A stretch of 64,000 nucleotides of DNA from Pristionchus mayeri. Its lineage: Eukaryota > Nematoda > Chromadorea > Rhabditida > Neodiplogasteridae. The stretch lies in the NCBI GenBank assembly GCA_036245805.1, contig BTRK01000006.1:43804520-43868519 (forward strand), written 5' to 3'. Shown piece by piece: positions 1 through 11,393 of this stretch. Under the pieces are notes generated by a model. The model saw only the letters and a program-made list of their open reading frames with translations, was not told where the DNA came from and did not search any database. How positions within the stretch are numbered: position 1 is the first letter of the stretch; every line of letters begins with the position of its first letter. The translations under genes and the position numbers were made by a program.

Positions 1-44
1 GTCTGTATCTGAAGATGAAGACATTTCTGTTGCTTAGCGAGTAA

Positions 45-545
45 TCTTATGATTCGAGGCACATTACTGTTTGCCCTTCGATGCTAAAGAAAGCAAGCGC
101 TACGGAAATGCTATTTTGATCAACTTCCCTATCGGTCTTTGGAGTACGGCGATATTTCTTGCAAGGAGCATGTGCTATGAACACTTGTTCTGTTTTGCAC
201 GTGCTACATGATTGCAATGCTTTACTGCTCTGTGTCACACTGAAAATCAATGAGCCTAACAAGTTTGATCGCGGTACGGTTAACAGGAACGAACAATATA
301 ATCGCTGTCATAAATTCGTCTATTAGCACGATACGATATTATGGGGAATCCAGGATGGGAGTGTAAAAGACGATTCACGAGTCCATGATTTTCACTACTA
401 GCATTGCTACCGATCATGTTTGTGGGATGAGACAACAACAATAAAGGGAAGACTTTTTAGCGTTATACGAAGCAATCAATAGCACGACTTCAGGAGAGAG
501 AGGACACCATTCAACGTTTTTGTCGTTTCGGTGCGGAAAATTTTC
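45..545 (+). pseudogene. Decayed third copy of the iGluR-like receptor gene
   Basis: Three blocks match the two receptor copies downstream. Bases 45-245 resemble the 5' region of copies A and B, including the shared stretch around the CACTTGTTCTGTTTTGCACG-like motif. Bases about 341-395 resemble the start of exon 3 (a GGATGGGAGT core). Bases 455-545 resemble the start of exon 4, the segment encoding the run into the first membrane helix. Reading frames are interrupted, exon 2 and everything after the exon 4 start are missing, and the sequence runs straight into the end of the opposite-strand GST gene. The locus may extend to the left of the window. It is best read as a relic of a three-copy tandem array. 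Confidence 0.6.
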
Positions 546-750
546 AGAGAATCGCAACTATCTCTCTATCGCCTCGCGCCTTCCTCATGCTGTGCTTTGA
601 AACAAAGACCACTTTGATTGTGCTCAGTGTGAGTTGACCGGAGAAGTCATTTGAGCTCGATAAGATTACAAAAAAACTAACGTTTCAGTATGATACCACC
701 ATTCATTTTGCTCTTTGCCATTCATCTCGAACTTCCAGGATAACGAAATA

Positions 751-756
751 TTTATT
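751..756 (-). promoter_or_regulatory. Candidate poly(A) signal of the GST gene
   Basis: On the minus strand this reads AATAAA and lies about 85 bases past the GST stop codon, a normal distance for 3' end formation. Confidence 0.5.
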
Positions 757-839
757 GTGTTATTATAAATTGATTTTTTCCATTTAAATAGAAAGGGACA
801 AATATTTCGAATGCTTCTAATTTGCGGGATCAGCTGATT

Positions 840-3800
840 TCAGTAGGGAGTCTCGGGTCTCTTCTCGAGCCACTCCTTCAGATTCGGAAGTGAGACAGTC
901 TTATCTCTGAGGGCCAGAACAAGCGGGAAAGCTGCAAATCAGTGTTCGTTTATGTTTCGTTCATTCATTTATTTTATTGGATTTGCGAGGATATTCTAGT
1001 TTCGGAATCCGTTCACTTACTATTATTCGACTGTTACATAATTCAACTGATCAAGAAAATTCTGGCAATGATAGTCGGATAGGGTCGGCTAAGCGGTTTC
1101 GGTTACAGGAGTTTTGCAATCACTCTCGCCCAAGTCCTATCGTCTCTCGAACCGAGCTGTGATAGAGCTCAACGGGAGAGAGAAGATGGTAAGCTTTGCG
1201 AAGGAGAGGGAAATGATGCAATGTTAGGGGCCCCGAGATCTCAAAAATGTAGATAACGGGTCCTGCCGATGAGTCAAACACTTGCAGTGCGGCGCACACG
1301 ACTCATTGCGAAAGTTATGTAAAAAATATTTCTCACCAGCGAATACATTGGGAATTGCTCGTTCGACGATCCCGATGTGATCAGAGATCACCAGGTCGAT
1401 CCAGGTCAGAGAGTCGCCCACAAAGTGATCATTCGATCCGTTATCCTGAATGAATCCATTTCAAACGTTATTTGGAATGCATACAATGGTCAACAGGTAA
1501 ACAAAAATATCTCAGCCACACTTTTGCATTCATGAATGAAATTCGTGCAATGTTGAGTGATAATCCGGAATGAATATGAATTGAATACATGGTTTTAACA
1601 TAGCAGCCCAAAATCTAGCTCACCTTGACCATCTTCTCTAGTAGTGTGAAAAACTTGTCGATAGCCGGCTCGGCCACTTCTTTCTGCAGTTTGTCCTTGT
1701 CTCCCTCCGTGATTCCTACAACGTATAGTTTGAGAAACGACACCACGCTCTCTTCATTCTACACACTCTCTAGGCCGGCAGGCCAAATCGGCGTGAGAGC
1801 ACGTAAAATGTACAGAAAAACTCATACACTGCCCCGCATTGATAGCGGATTTTCAATAGAAATGAATAATTTCCAAGGAAGAAATCGCTACCTCCAACAG
1901 CCATGAAGTAGGGCACCATCTCGTTGAAGTAGTCCTTGAACTGATCGCCCAGAGCGTCAACCCAGGCACACTCAAATGGAGTATTACCGGCGAATCCTAA
2001 AATAGGAAACATGACTACCATTAATCTGCAAATCATCAGTGTAATGAAAACAATATGTGATTCCAATGATTGCAAGTCATATTTCGAATTTGAATCATAC
2101 TATCGATGAATCCACTTCGTTGTTTGCAAAGATAACAAAAAATTCAATTTTCGTGACTTAGAATCAAAGAATTACCAAATTGCTTCGCCAGGTAGCGAGC
2201 GATTGCGAACGATTGGGGCAACGGCTTTCCATCTACGAACAACACTGGCATCTGTCCGAATAGCATCGCTTAAATAAGTGGGTTATTTGTATTGAAGAAA
2301 TCCAAGAGAATGATAAAGTAAAGCAGATGGCGGGATGTTGTCCGTATCAATATAATGGGCAATATGAGTGACTATCTGAGAGAACTAACCTTGTGCCGTA
2401 CAGCGAAAAATAAAGTGCTGATTTTAAGATGTTCCTAGGGGTAACTTTTCGCGTAGATTTCGAAAATGGACCTTAGAAAGCCGTATCTCTGACCCCTCAT
2501 TTCCGGTGTCGCGCTGTATCTTGGTGGTCGGTTTTTGTATCTTTTGAACGGATCATCCAAACCCCATAAATGAATAGTAATTCTGTAAGATCTCGACGAG
2601 ATAAGCATTTTTGATGTTGGAAGTGTGGGGCTAGCTAATCTGTGAAAAAAGTTAAGGCCGTTTCAAATATAATTTTTGCCGTCTTTTTGCCGTCCTGAAA
2701 AAAATTTTGGGAGGTGACGTTTTTTCATCATCCGCATTAGAATCGTCATGAAAAAGTACCCCTAGCGCCAACTTTTCTCAAAAAAATTCGTTCCCCCGCG
2801 ATGTTTCCTGAGGCTCGCAATATGCCGCAGTACAGATTCTCCGAAAATTCAAACCAACAACGTGCAACAGAAAAACACCACATTCATTCTAATTGAGTGT
2901 CATTGATGTTAATAGCTTATATTAAATATATTTTGAACATTTTGAGCATCTGAAATCGTATCTAAGTGGACATCAGCTTGGTGGACGGTGGTTCAATTTG
3001 ATTTTACCCTTTTGTACACTTTTTGCATTTGTTTTGACAACGATATCTCAACAATCAAAGACACAGCAGGTAACATGTATTAAATATAATGCATTTATGA
3101 TAATTAATACTAATTTGTTTCGGAACCATTCCTGTCCATTCCAAGTATTTAGTAGTACGTAAATGGCCAATTCCGGGTTCCTGCCGCGTCAATTCCTACT
3201 CGAAGCGGGCTCAAAATTAATTTTTAAGCGCTCTATTGTGAAAATTCGTATTCTACGAGTAAAAATGTTCAAAAAGTAAAATTTAAGAAAAAAATATTTT
3301 TCATATTTTTGCCCTAAGGGTAGTAGGGGATGAAAATGTCGAAATTATGGATACATATGATATCATAATATCTTGGTGTATTTTCACTCGTAGAATACGA
3401 ATTTTCACAATAGAGCGCTTAAAAATTAAGTTTGAGCCCGCTTCGAGTAGGAATTGATGCGGCAGGAACCCGGAATTGGCCATTTACGTACTACTAAATA
3501 CTTGGAATGGACAGGAATGGTTCCGAAACAAATTAGTACTAATTATAATATCATAAATGCATTATATTTAATACGTGTTACCTGCTGTATCTTTGATTGT
3601 TGAGATATCGTTGTCAAAACAAATGCAAAAAGTGTACAACAGGGTAAAATCAAATTGAACCACCGTCAATCAAGCTGATGTCCACTTAGATACGATTTCA
3701 GATGCTCAAAATGTTCAAAATATATTTAATATAAGCTATTAACATCAATGACACTCAATGAGAGTGAATGTGGTGTTTTTCTGTTGAACGTTGTTGGCTT

Positions 3801-4501
3801 GAATTTTCGGAGAATCTGTGCTGCGGCATATTGCGAGCTTCAGGAAACATCGCGGGGGAACGAATTTTTTTGAGAAAAGTTGGCCCTAGGGGTACTTTTT
3901 CATGACGATTCTAATGCGCATGATGAAAAAACGTCACCTCTCAAAATTTTTTTCAGGACGGCAAAAACACGACAAAAATTATATTTGAAACGGCCTTAAC
4001 TTTTTTCACAGATGAGCTAGCCCCACACTTCCAACATCAAAAATGCTTATCTCGTCGAGATCTTACAGAATTACTATTCATTTATGGGGTTTGGATGATC
4101 CGTTCAAAAGATACAAAAACCGACCACCAAGATACAGCGCGACACCGGAAATGGGGGGTCAGAGATACGGCTTTCTAAGGTCGATTTTCGAACTCTACGT
4201 GAAAAGTTACCCCTAGGGACATCTTAAAATCAGCACTTTATTTTTCGCTGTACGGTCTATAGGTGAAATTGCTCAGTTCTCTCAGATAGTCACTCATATA
4301 TAACTTACACTCTTTGTGATTAGGCCAGTCCTCCTTGGAGATTCGATGGTCCTCGAATGGAGTTCCAGACAAATGGAACAGTTGACGGGAAACCTGAATA
4401 CGCCTTGTGGGGGTACACATATATTACGAGGGACATACAAAAAATTTAATTACCTCCCCGAATCCTTGACAGTCGAAGTAGCACAGCTTGTAGCACGGCA
4501 T
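840..4501 (-). CDS. Glutathione S-transferase, sigma-like nematode class
   Basis: Seven exons (minus strand, 5' to 3'): 4454-4501, 4309-4393, 2176-2268, 1892-1996, 1624-1715, 1337-1445, 840-931. They join in phase to 207 aa, the usual length for the family. Soluble GSTs join glutathione to electrophiles in the cytosol; sigma members can also act as prostaglandin synthases. The N-terminal thioredoxin-like domain has the expected Tyr8 (YKLCYFD), the cis-Pro in GQMPV (Pro52), and the glutathione-binding PQSFAIARYL (62-71). The helical C-terminal domain keeps the GDSLTWIDL N-capping box and ends in a typical LKEWLEKRPETPY tail. The start is the ATG at 4501, which puts the catalytic Tyr at position 8. 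Intron 2 is inflated to 2 kb by a foldback element. Nothing in the reading frame is broken. The substrate cannot be told from sequence. Confidence 0.95.
1746..1811. repeat. CTCTCTTCATTC hairpin-family copy (imperfect)
   Basis: Inside GST intron 4. The 5' half CTCTCTTCATTCTACACACT matches copies at 14636, 19907 and 58746; the 3' half is degraded. Confidence 0.4.
2365..4296. mobile_element. Foldback (long-inverted-repeat) DNA element in GST intron 2
   Basis: Two arms of about 900 bases are near-perfect reverse complements: roughly 2365-3266 and 3380-4296, around a spacer of about 115 bases. The outer ends read TGAGTGACTATCTGAGAGAA and its complement, each abutted by TA (2363-2364 and 4297-4298), consistent with a TA target duplication as in Tc1/mariner-type insertions. 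No open reading frame of transposase size is present, so it would be non-autonomous. The right end sits about a dozen bases from the intron 2 splice donor, which is intact. The high similarity of the arms suggests a recent insertion or conversion between the arms. Confidence 0.85.
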
Positions 4502-4936
4502 AGTAGGGACGATTAGCGACGATTTTGACTTGCTGAGAGCGAATGCACCCAATGCTTGAATTTATAGCGAATGTGCAGAAGAGAATGAGAGAGAGAGAAA
4601 GAGGGAGACAGAAACAGATAGAGAAAGATAAAGAGTGTATGTGTGAGTGTTTCTGCGAGCAAGAGAGTGAGATAGATAGCGAAAACGAGAGTATGGAGAG
4701 AGACTTTAGCTCGGAATCAGAGTGAGAAATACGCATGGGTGAAGATCGCGTACGCTTGCACCCTCTCTCGGGTTGAAACACGTTGAGACGCGTTTATTCT
4801 CATGCTGATGCTGTCTTCTTGGTATGTTTACGCACATTTCAAGAAAACAAACCGGGAGAGTAAATCTGGAAAAACTCAACGTTAAGGTAAACGTGACAAA
4901 ACGTGAATAATTCGAAATTGACGCTGAAAAGCAATA
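4502..4936 (-). promoter_or_regulatory. GST upstream region
   Basis: This non-coding interval separates the GST start codon from the second foldback element. It contains a purine-rich GA tract around 4585-4705. No clear TATA box or initiator was recognised. It is the likely proximal promoter by position only. Confidence 0.3.
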
Positions 4937-6379
4937 TGAGAGAGTTTTTGACTCAGTGAACATATTTGTAGATACGCTTGGCACTAGGCCAAAAATCGAA
5001 ATCCTCCTAAATGTGCATACATGTAATACTCGGTGAGTGTAGCTCAGGCGTGGCCTATTTAGTGTTCTAGATCCCTCGCTGAGGAATGAAAGGCACTTTA
5101 GTTCAAAAATTTCAATTTTCGAATTTTGCCATTTTGAAAGCGAGCGGAACGGCTGATGTCTCTAAAAATGCGCAATATTCAGATGATTGCACCTACAAAA
5201 TTTAGGATGAATTGGCTTGAAACTTTTTGAGAAAAAACCAAAATTCAATTTATAAAATTTTTACCACGCTCGGTTGGGTAGGTATATAGCTTTTTTATTT
5301 GTTCAGTTTGTAGCGCTCACCGATTACTGTTTATATAAAAATTATGAGCGAAAAAAATTGGGACATATTTTGTGAAATTTTCAAAAAATCGAAAAAAGTC
5401 AGTTCGTATTAAAGTTTCAGGCTACAGTATCCTGACATGAGAATGCCCCGCAAATCTGTAAACATTGATGAATTGTTTAATTACTTGGCATTGGAATACT
5501 TGAGTGTAGAACCTAACTGGCGCATAACAGAGAACAACTGAAATCATTCGCTAATGTGCTGAAATTGAGGAGGTGTGAGACTTGTGCAATGGTGTATTTT
5601 CCAAATTGCCGTAATTGACCGCTGTCACTTCAGATGATTTGAAATAGTATTTTCGGATCAGATTTTGACGATATGTCTGAAAATTAAGGGAAAACTTTTT
5701 AAAAATATTTCAGGCAATTGAGAAAATAGTTCAGTTCACCATTTTCAGAACCTCTCGTCGATTTCAGCACATTAGCGAATGATTTCAGTTGTTCTCTGTT
5801 GTGTGCCAGTTAGGTTCTACACTCAAGTATTTCAATGCCAAGTATTTAAACAATTCATCAATGTTCACAGATTTGCGGGGCATTCTCATGTCAGGATACG
5901 GTAGCCTGAAACTTTATTACGAACTGACTTTTTTCGAATTTTCTAAAATTTCACAAAACATGTCCCCATTTTTTTCGCTCATAATTTTTATATAAGTAGT
6001 AATCGGTGAGCGCTACAAACTGAGCAAATAAAAAAGGTATATACCCACCCTACCGAGAGTGGTAAAAATTGTATAAATCGAATTTTCGTTTTTTCTCAAA
6101 CATTTTCAAGTCAATTCATCCAAAATTTTGTAGGTGCAATCATCTGAATATTGCGCATTTTTAGAGACATCAGCCGTTCCGCTCGCTTTCAAAATGGCAA
6201 AATTCGAAAATTGAAATTTTTGAACTAAAGTGCCTCTCATTCCTCAGCGAGGGATCTAGAACACTAAATAGGCCACGCCTGAGCTACACTCACTGAGTAA
6301 TACATGTATGCACATTTAGGAGGATTTCGATTTTTGACCTAGTGCCAAGCATATGTTCACTGAATCAAAAAGTCTCTCA
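4937..6379. mobile_element. Second foldback DNA element, upstream of GST
   Basis: Inverted arms run about 4937-5575 and 5745-6379 around a spacer of about 170 bases. The ends read TGAGAGAGTTTTTGACTCAG and its near complement, each bordered by TA. The arm interiors, for example the stretch with AGCGAGCGGAACGGCTGATG, are close to perfect complements. It has no transposase-size reading frame. It shares the TA border and the TGAG terminus with the element at 2365-4296, but the interior sequence is different, so it is a separate family or a diverged subfamily. Confidence 0.82.
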
Positions 6380-6816
6380 TATAGTGGGAGAGATAGATGA
6401 GTTTGAACATGAAATTGTTTGTCTGTTCATCGATTGGAATGAAAATGTAGGTATAGTCTCCTCCAAATATTTGGCGACGTCTTAACATATGCGAATGTAC
6501 CGCAAAAATAATGTCTCCAAAACTTGCTCTTCTTACAGTCCAAAGGATGAGTTTGTGATGCTGCCTCTAGATGTTTGCCGTTTAGAGATCAAACGACTGC
6601 CAAAACACTTGTCGTCAGAACTTTGTTTTCTCAGAACTATCGTCCATGCCCCCAACCATACTCGGCAATATATTATTCCTCACAATTCTGTCAGTGTGCC
6701 AGCAGAAATCAATACCAACACCAAAGGACGATACGCTACGGAAGTGATATTTTGATCAACTTCCGTTCCCACGAGTTCTTTGGAGCACTGAATATTCCTT
6801 GCAAGCAACATGGACT
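6380..6816. other. Spacer and 5' region of receptor copy A
   Basis: No gene was recognised. From about 6725 onward the sequence is shared with 45-245 and with 8870-9030, which marks the left part of the unit that was tandemly duplicated with the receptor genes. Confidence 0.45.
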
Positions 6817-8792
6817 ATGAGCACTTGTTTTGTTTTGCACGTGCTACATGTTTGCAATGCTTCCCTTAGAGTTGCTCGGTGTCAATTCCTAGAGTCGTCT
6901 TTCTGCGGAGCCTCCTCCACCCCCTCACCCTCATCCATGGAAAATATCTGTCCTTCTGGTATTCTCCATCTTGGATATGCTGACACTTACTTCCCCTATT
7001 TCTACTTCGATGACATCCGAGTCAGAGGTTATTTTTTTCCAAATCTGTTCACTTGTATGTTCATTAACTCTTCCAATTAAGGAGTAAGCATCGAACTCTG
7101 GAAAATCGTTTCAAAAGCGTTCAATTGTTCCTCAATGAGCCTAGCGAAGTATTCTGACAGTATGCTCCATTAAAAAATATCGCTTCATCACTCTATCAGC
7201 ACACGAGGATGCGATGGCGAATGAAGGATGGGAATTCACCGACAAGGCCAACCTAGCGGCCATCAAGCGGGCTGACATATTCGCCGATCTGACCATGAAT
7301 ACACTTTCGCAATCTCGCGTTCAGGATTTTCGATTCACCACCGACATCGCAATTGACCAGGTTCGTGGTAGAGTTCACAACTCCTAGTCTTGCTTTACTT
7401 TATTGGCTGAAAAATGGGGCGAAACAACGGGCATTTTAAAGAGTTTCTAGCTCGGGAAATGATGAAATCCATAAACACAGGAACTTTTTGCAGCTTTCCT
7501 TTTACGAAGCAATCAACACCACGACAGCGGAGGAGAGTTGGACGCCGTACAGCTTTTTCGTCGTATTCTCAGCAGAGATTTTCGCACTGATAATCATTTT
7601 TGCCATCATCATGAATTTGATCGGAATTGCGAACAATCGACTCCAGTCGCCACCAGGACTCGTCATTCGCTACTTTGTGTTTGTTGTAACCATTAAAAGC
7701 GTATTAATTGTTCTTCCTCAGTCTGGGTCTCTTCTCCGTGTCCATAATGACGCTGTTCTTTATCCATGCAGCGGTCTTCAAGGGAAACATGATTATCACC
7801 GTACAGCCGAAACTGATGTAAGTTGCACGTCCACGGAAAGGCTATCCATTCAGGTTGTGGAATGACGTAATTGTCGGATTGAAATCGGGATCTCTAAATC
7901 TGCTCGAGTCAGTTGCAATTTTCGAGGTTTCCAATAGTTGAAAGTAAAAATTGGAAAAATCTAATTCAGGATTATCAATACGACAATATGCTAGGTAGGA
8001 AACCTTCTCCGACAGGGTCAACAGCCATCTTGGTGAATTTGGAAATACTAGTGAAACCATGTTATGATTCGCAGGTTTCGAGGCTCTGTAGCAAGCCCTC
8101 GTCAACCATTGCCGTCTTGCACAAGTCGCAAATTCTATTCATCGCCGATAACAATCTACTGCCAGCGCATTGTCTTCTACAAAGGTTGATTCGCAAAGCA
8201 ATTAGACAAAGAATGCCCTGTCAATGCTCAGAATTCCGCCCCAAGGAAACGCGACAATAATCGCAGAGAGGTTCATGCCCTCCAACTTCCTGTTCGTGCT
8301 GCCTCGTAATACGACAAGGAAGGTTCGGCGTTTTAAAAACAGATCGAAATTAATTCTGCACGTTCAGACAGTCAACAAAATCAACCAGATAATTCTCAAG
8401 ATGTTCAGCTATGAAAAGGTGAGCTCATTAGGAAGTCAATACACACCAATCATACAATGTTTCAGCAATATTTTTCAAGGCAATTTCAGATCCGAGAGTT
8501 CTGGCTGAGGAAGGAACTTCGTAATGCGACACTTGCGCAGGACAATGGACAACAACAACAACCTGCCATGTCTTCCGAAACTCTCTCGCTCTCACTCGTG
8601 AGCTTGGCTGGAATCTTCGTTGCTTTGGCAATCGGATTAGGGATCTCATTGTTTCTGTTGATCTTAGAAGTATCGACCTACCACATTCCCTGGTTCCGAT
8701 ATTTGCATGATTGCCGTTGTGAAAATATTTTGATTGTGAACAACATGTTTCGCGGATGTTTTGAGAGCCGAGTATCAAATTTGTCGGTTTAA
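6817..8792 (+). CDS. Ionotropic glutamate receptor-like channel subunit, copy A
   Basis: Exons: 6817-7027, 7082-7159, 7200-7360, 7494-about 7683, 7722-7817, 7854-7926, 7970-8032, 8075-8184, 8232-8322, 8368-8418, 8490-8792. The order fits an iGluR core: an S1 half with GVSIELWKIVSK and the ADIFADLTMNTLSQSRVQDF signature, a first membrane helix (FVVFSAEIFALIIIFAIIM), a helix ending FFIHAAVFKGNMII, an S2 half with DYQYDNMLGRKP, and a last helix (LSLVSLAGIFVALAIGLGI). There is no large amino-terminal domain, as in the short nematode solute-binding/IR-like members, so it may be sensory. The start at 6817 gives a weak signal peptide and is the least certain part. One junction is odd: exon 4 to 5 (7683/7722) does not keep frame with any canonical GT donor I can find. 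Confidence 0.68.
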
Positions 8793-9612
8793 TTTCACAC
8801 AAACGTAGATTTGTTTCCTTATTCATTTATCGAAGGCGTAGCCATTTCATAATCTTGGAAATGAACACACGAAAATATCGTGAATGGTATTTTGACCTTC
8901 TTTCGTTCCCACGATGCTGCGCGTAATATTCTTTGCACGCAACATGGGCTATGAGCTCTACGTCCCCACATGGACTTGTTTTCACGTGCTGTTTGTTTGC
9001 AGTGCGTCTCTTAGAGATGCGAGGTGTCACTACCTGGCGCAGTATTTTTGCCGGACCTCCCATACCTCTCCTTTCGCGTCATGGAAAATATATGCCCCTC
9101 TGGAGTTCTGCATCTTGGATATGCTGATAGCTACTTCCCCTTTTTCTACTTTCGAGATATACGGGCCAGAGGTTTGCTAAAAAAAGATTCACTTTGCAAT
9201 TCCCTATTTTCGTTTAAGGAGTAAGCATCGAGCTCTGGAAAATCGTCTCAAAGGAATTCAATTGCAGCTCGATGAGTCTGGCTAAGTATTATTACAGTAT
9301 GAGTAACACGATATGCACTTTATTTACACTGCTCTTCAGCCAAAGAGGAGATTATGGAGGATCCCGGATGGGAGTTCAAAGACGACGGCAATCTGGCAGC
9401 GATCAAGAGGGCAGACATATTTGCGGACTTAACCATGAATTCGCTCTCGTACTCCCGAGTTCAAGATTTTCGATACACTACCGACATCGCCGTGGATCAG
9501 GTTAAGATCACAAGGTCGTTTGCGAGCTATTTCACAATAGCGTTTCATAGAGCATTTGTTTTTTCACTTCGAACAGTTCTCACGCCGCTGAATAAAAAAA
9601 CCTGCTAAAACT

Positions 9613-9782
9613 CTGGTAAAAGTTTCCAGGTGGGATCACAGTGGGACTCCCATTGAGCAACCCGCTTGTATCTCACAGGGAATTTCACTGTGGTCTCACT
9701 GAGACACCACTGTCTTCTCAAAGTGAACAGCGTTCGCGACTGCCCCCCCCCCACTGTCATCACACTGGGAAACTTTTACCAG
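9613..9782. mobile_element. Short MITE in intron 3 of receptor copy B
   Basis: About 170 bases with inverted ends that read CTGGTAAAAGTTTCCAGGTG and, as the complement, CTGGTAAAAGTTTCCCAGTG. A C-run lies inside the right half. Copy A lacks it at the equivalent place, so it arrived after the duplication. No clear target duplication is visible. Confidence 0.6.
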
Positions 9783-10787
9783 ATCAATTGTGTGCTTGCA
9801 GCTCTCTTTGTACGAAGCGATCAATGGCACTGCTGCGGAAGCGAGTTGGACGCCATACACCTTTTTCGTCGTTTTCACGCCTGAGATTCTCGCACTGATC
9901 ATTTTTTTCGCCATCGTCATGAATTTGATCGGAATTGCAAACAATCGACTCCAATCGCCGCCCGGGCTATGCATTCGCTTCTTTGTGTTAGGTAAAAAAT
10001 GAGAACCGTATTAATCGCATATTCTCAGTCTGGGAATGTTCTACGTTTCCATTATGACATTGTTCTTTCTCCACGGAGCGGTCTTCAAGGGAAATATGAT
10101 TATCACGACTCAGCCTAAATTATGGCAAGCGGACAAATTATTAAAATAGCTGATATCCAATTTAGATTATGGAACGAAATAATGATTGGGTTGGCCGAGG
10201 GCTCGCTGAATATGGTAGAGTCTGTTGCAAACTTCGAGGTGTTGCTTATTTCTGAAACAATTCAAAGTATATTACATTTAAGGATTATCAGTACGAGAGT
10301 ATGCTGGGCAGGAGACCATCTCCACCGACCGGATCAACAGCCAGCTTGGAGAGTTACGAAAAAACTGCTAAAAAAGATCCGATTTTAGGTTTCGAAGCTT
10401 TGTAACAACCCTTCAACGAACATCGCCGTGCTGTACAATACACAACTTCTATACAGCGCAGATAACGATCTTTTGCCAGCACATTGCCAGCTTCACAGGT
10501 ACAATAATAATGCATTTACACGTGATTTATCAATGCTCAGAATTCCGCCCCAAGGAAACGCGACATTAATTGGGGAGAGCTTCTTGCCCTCCCACTTCAT
10601 GTTCCTGTTGCCTCGAAACACGACCCTGAAGGTTCCTCCCTCTGCATTTCAAAATCAATCGGAAATTCTAGACCATCTTCAAAATCAACCAGATCATTCG
10701 CAAGTTGTTCAGCTATGAAAAGGTGAGAAATACGTTCTTTAGGAACAAACGCGAGTCAACTGTATCAATGTTTGTTCTCATACATAT

Positions 10788-11067
10788 TGTTGTATCGTAG
10801 AGTTGCCCCTACTCACAAGACTGTGTAGTCGCCCTCGAGTGGGGTAGATCACTCGAGATCTCCCCTTGTTATCGACTCGCATGACCTCTCCCTCTCCCTC
10901 TCCCTCCTCTCCCTCTCCTGACCCTCTTCCCATCTTCAGTCTAGTTCTCTCCCCGAGCGGAGAATAGTTGCTTCCCTTTCCCTTCCCCTCTAGTATTTAC
11001 CCGACTATTTGTGGATAAAGCTATATCCCTTACGATCCGTTGTCGGGTACAAGGCAGGGATACAACA
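10788..11067 (+). repeat. 5' LTR
   Basis: 280 bases starting TGTTGTATCG and ending GGGATACAACA. The eight terminal bases are inverted (TGTTGTAT/ATACAACA). It contains a long CCTCTCCC-type pyrimidine tract. Confidence 0.9.
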
Positions 11068-11068
11068 G

Positions 11069-11086
11069 TGGCGTTCAGGAGTACTA
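11069..11086 (+). other. Candidate primer-binding site
   Basis: TGGCGTTCAGGAGTACTA begins one base after the 5' LTR, where a tRNA 3' end normally primes minus-strand synthesis. The TGG start fits a CCA tail; the tRNA was not identified. Confidence 0.45.
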
Positions 11087-11393
11087 GTTACTGACGTGCG
11101 TCTCGGTCCTTGTTTACTCGACTCGGTGAGTCGGAAGGTGCGAAAAGGAATTGTCGTGTTGGAGGCAGAGCCTCGCACGTCAATTGAACTAGTTCTCAGT
11201 GTGTGGCTGTCTGAGTGGAACTCAGAAGTCGTTGTTGTGTTGGGTGGAGGCGCAGCCATCCCCTCACAAGCTCAGTTGAAGAGTCCATCTGAGGAAAGCA
11301 GGCAAGGCCGTGGCTTTGGTGTTGTCTATGAGATAGAAACACGTTGATTGATTGATTGATTGACGAGGGTAGATCAAGCAAGGAACAGTAGAG

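Noticed and set aside
11009..11347. 112-aa plus-strand frame in the LTR element leader
   Set aside because: It starts inside the LTR and overlaps the primer-binding site; no gag-like features. The same start recurs in the 3' LTR, as expected of repeated sequence.
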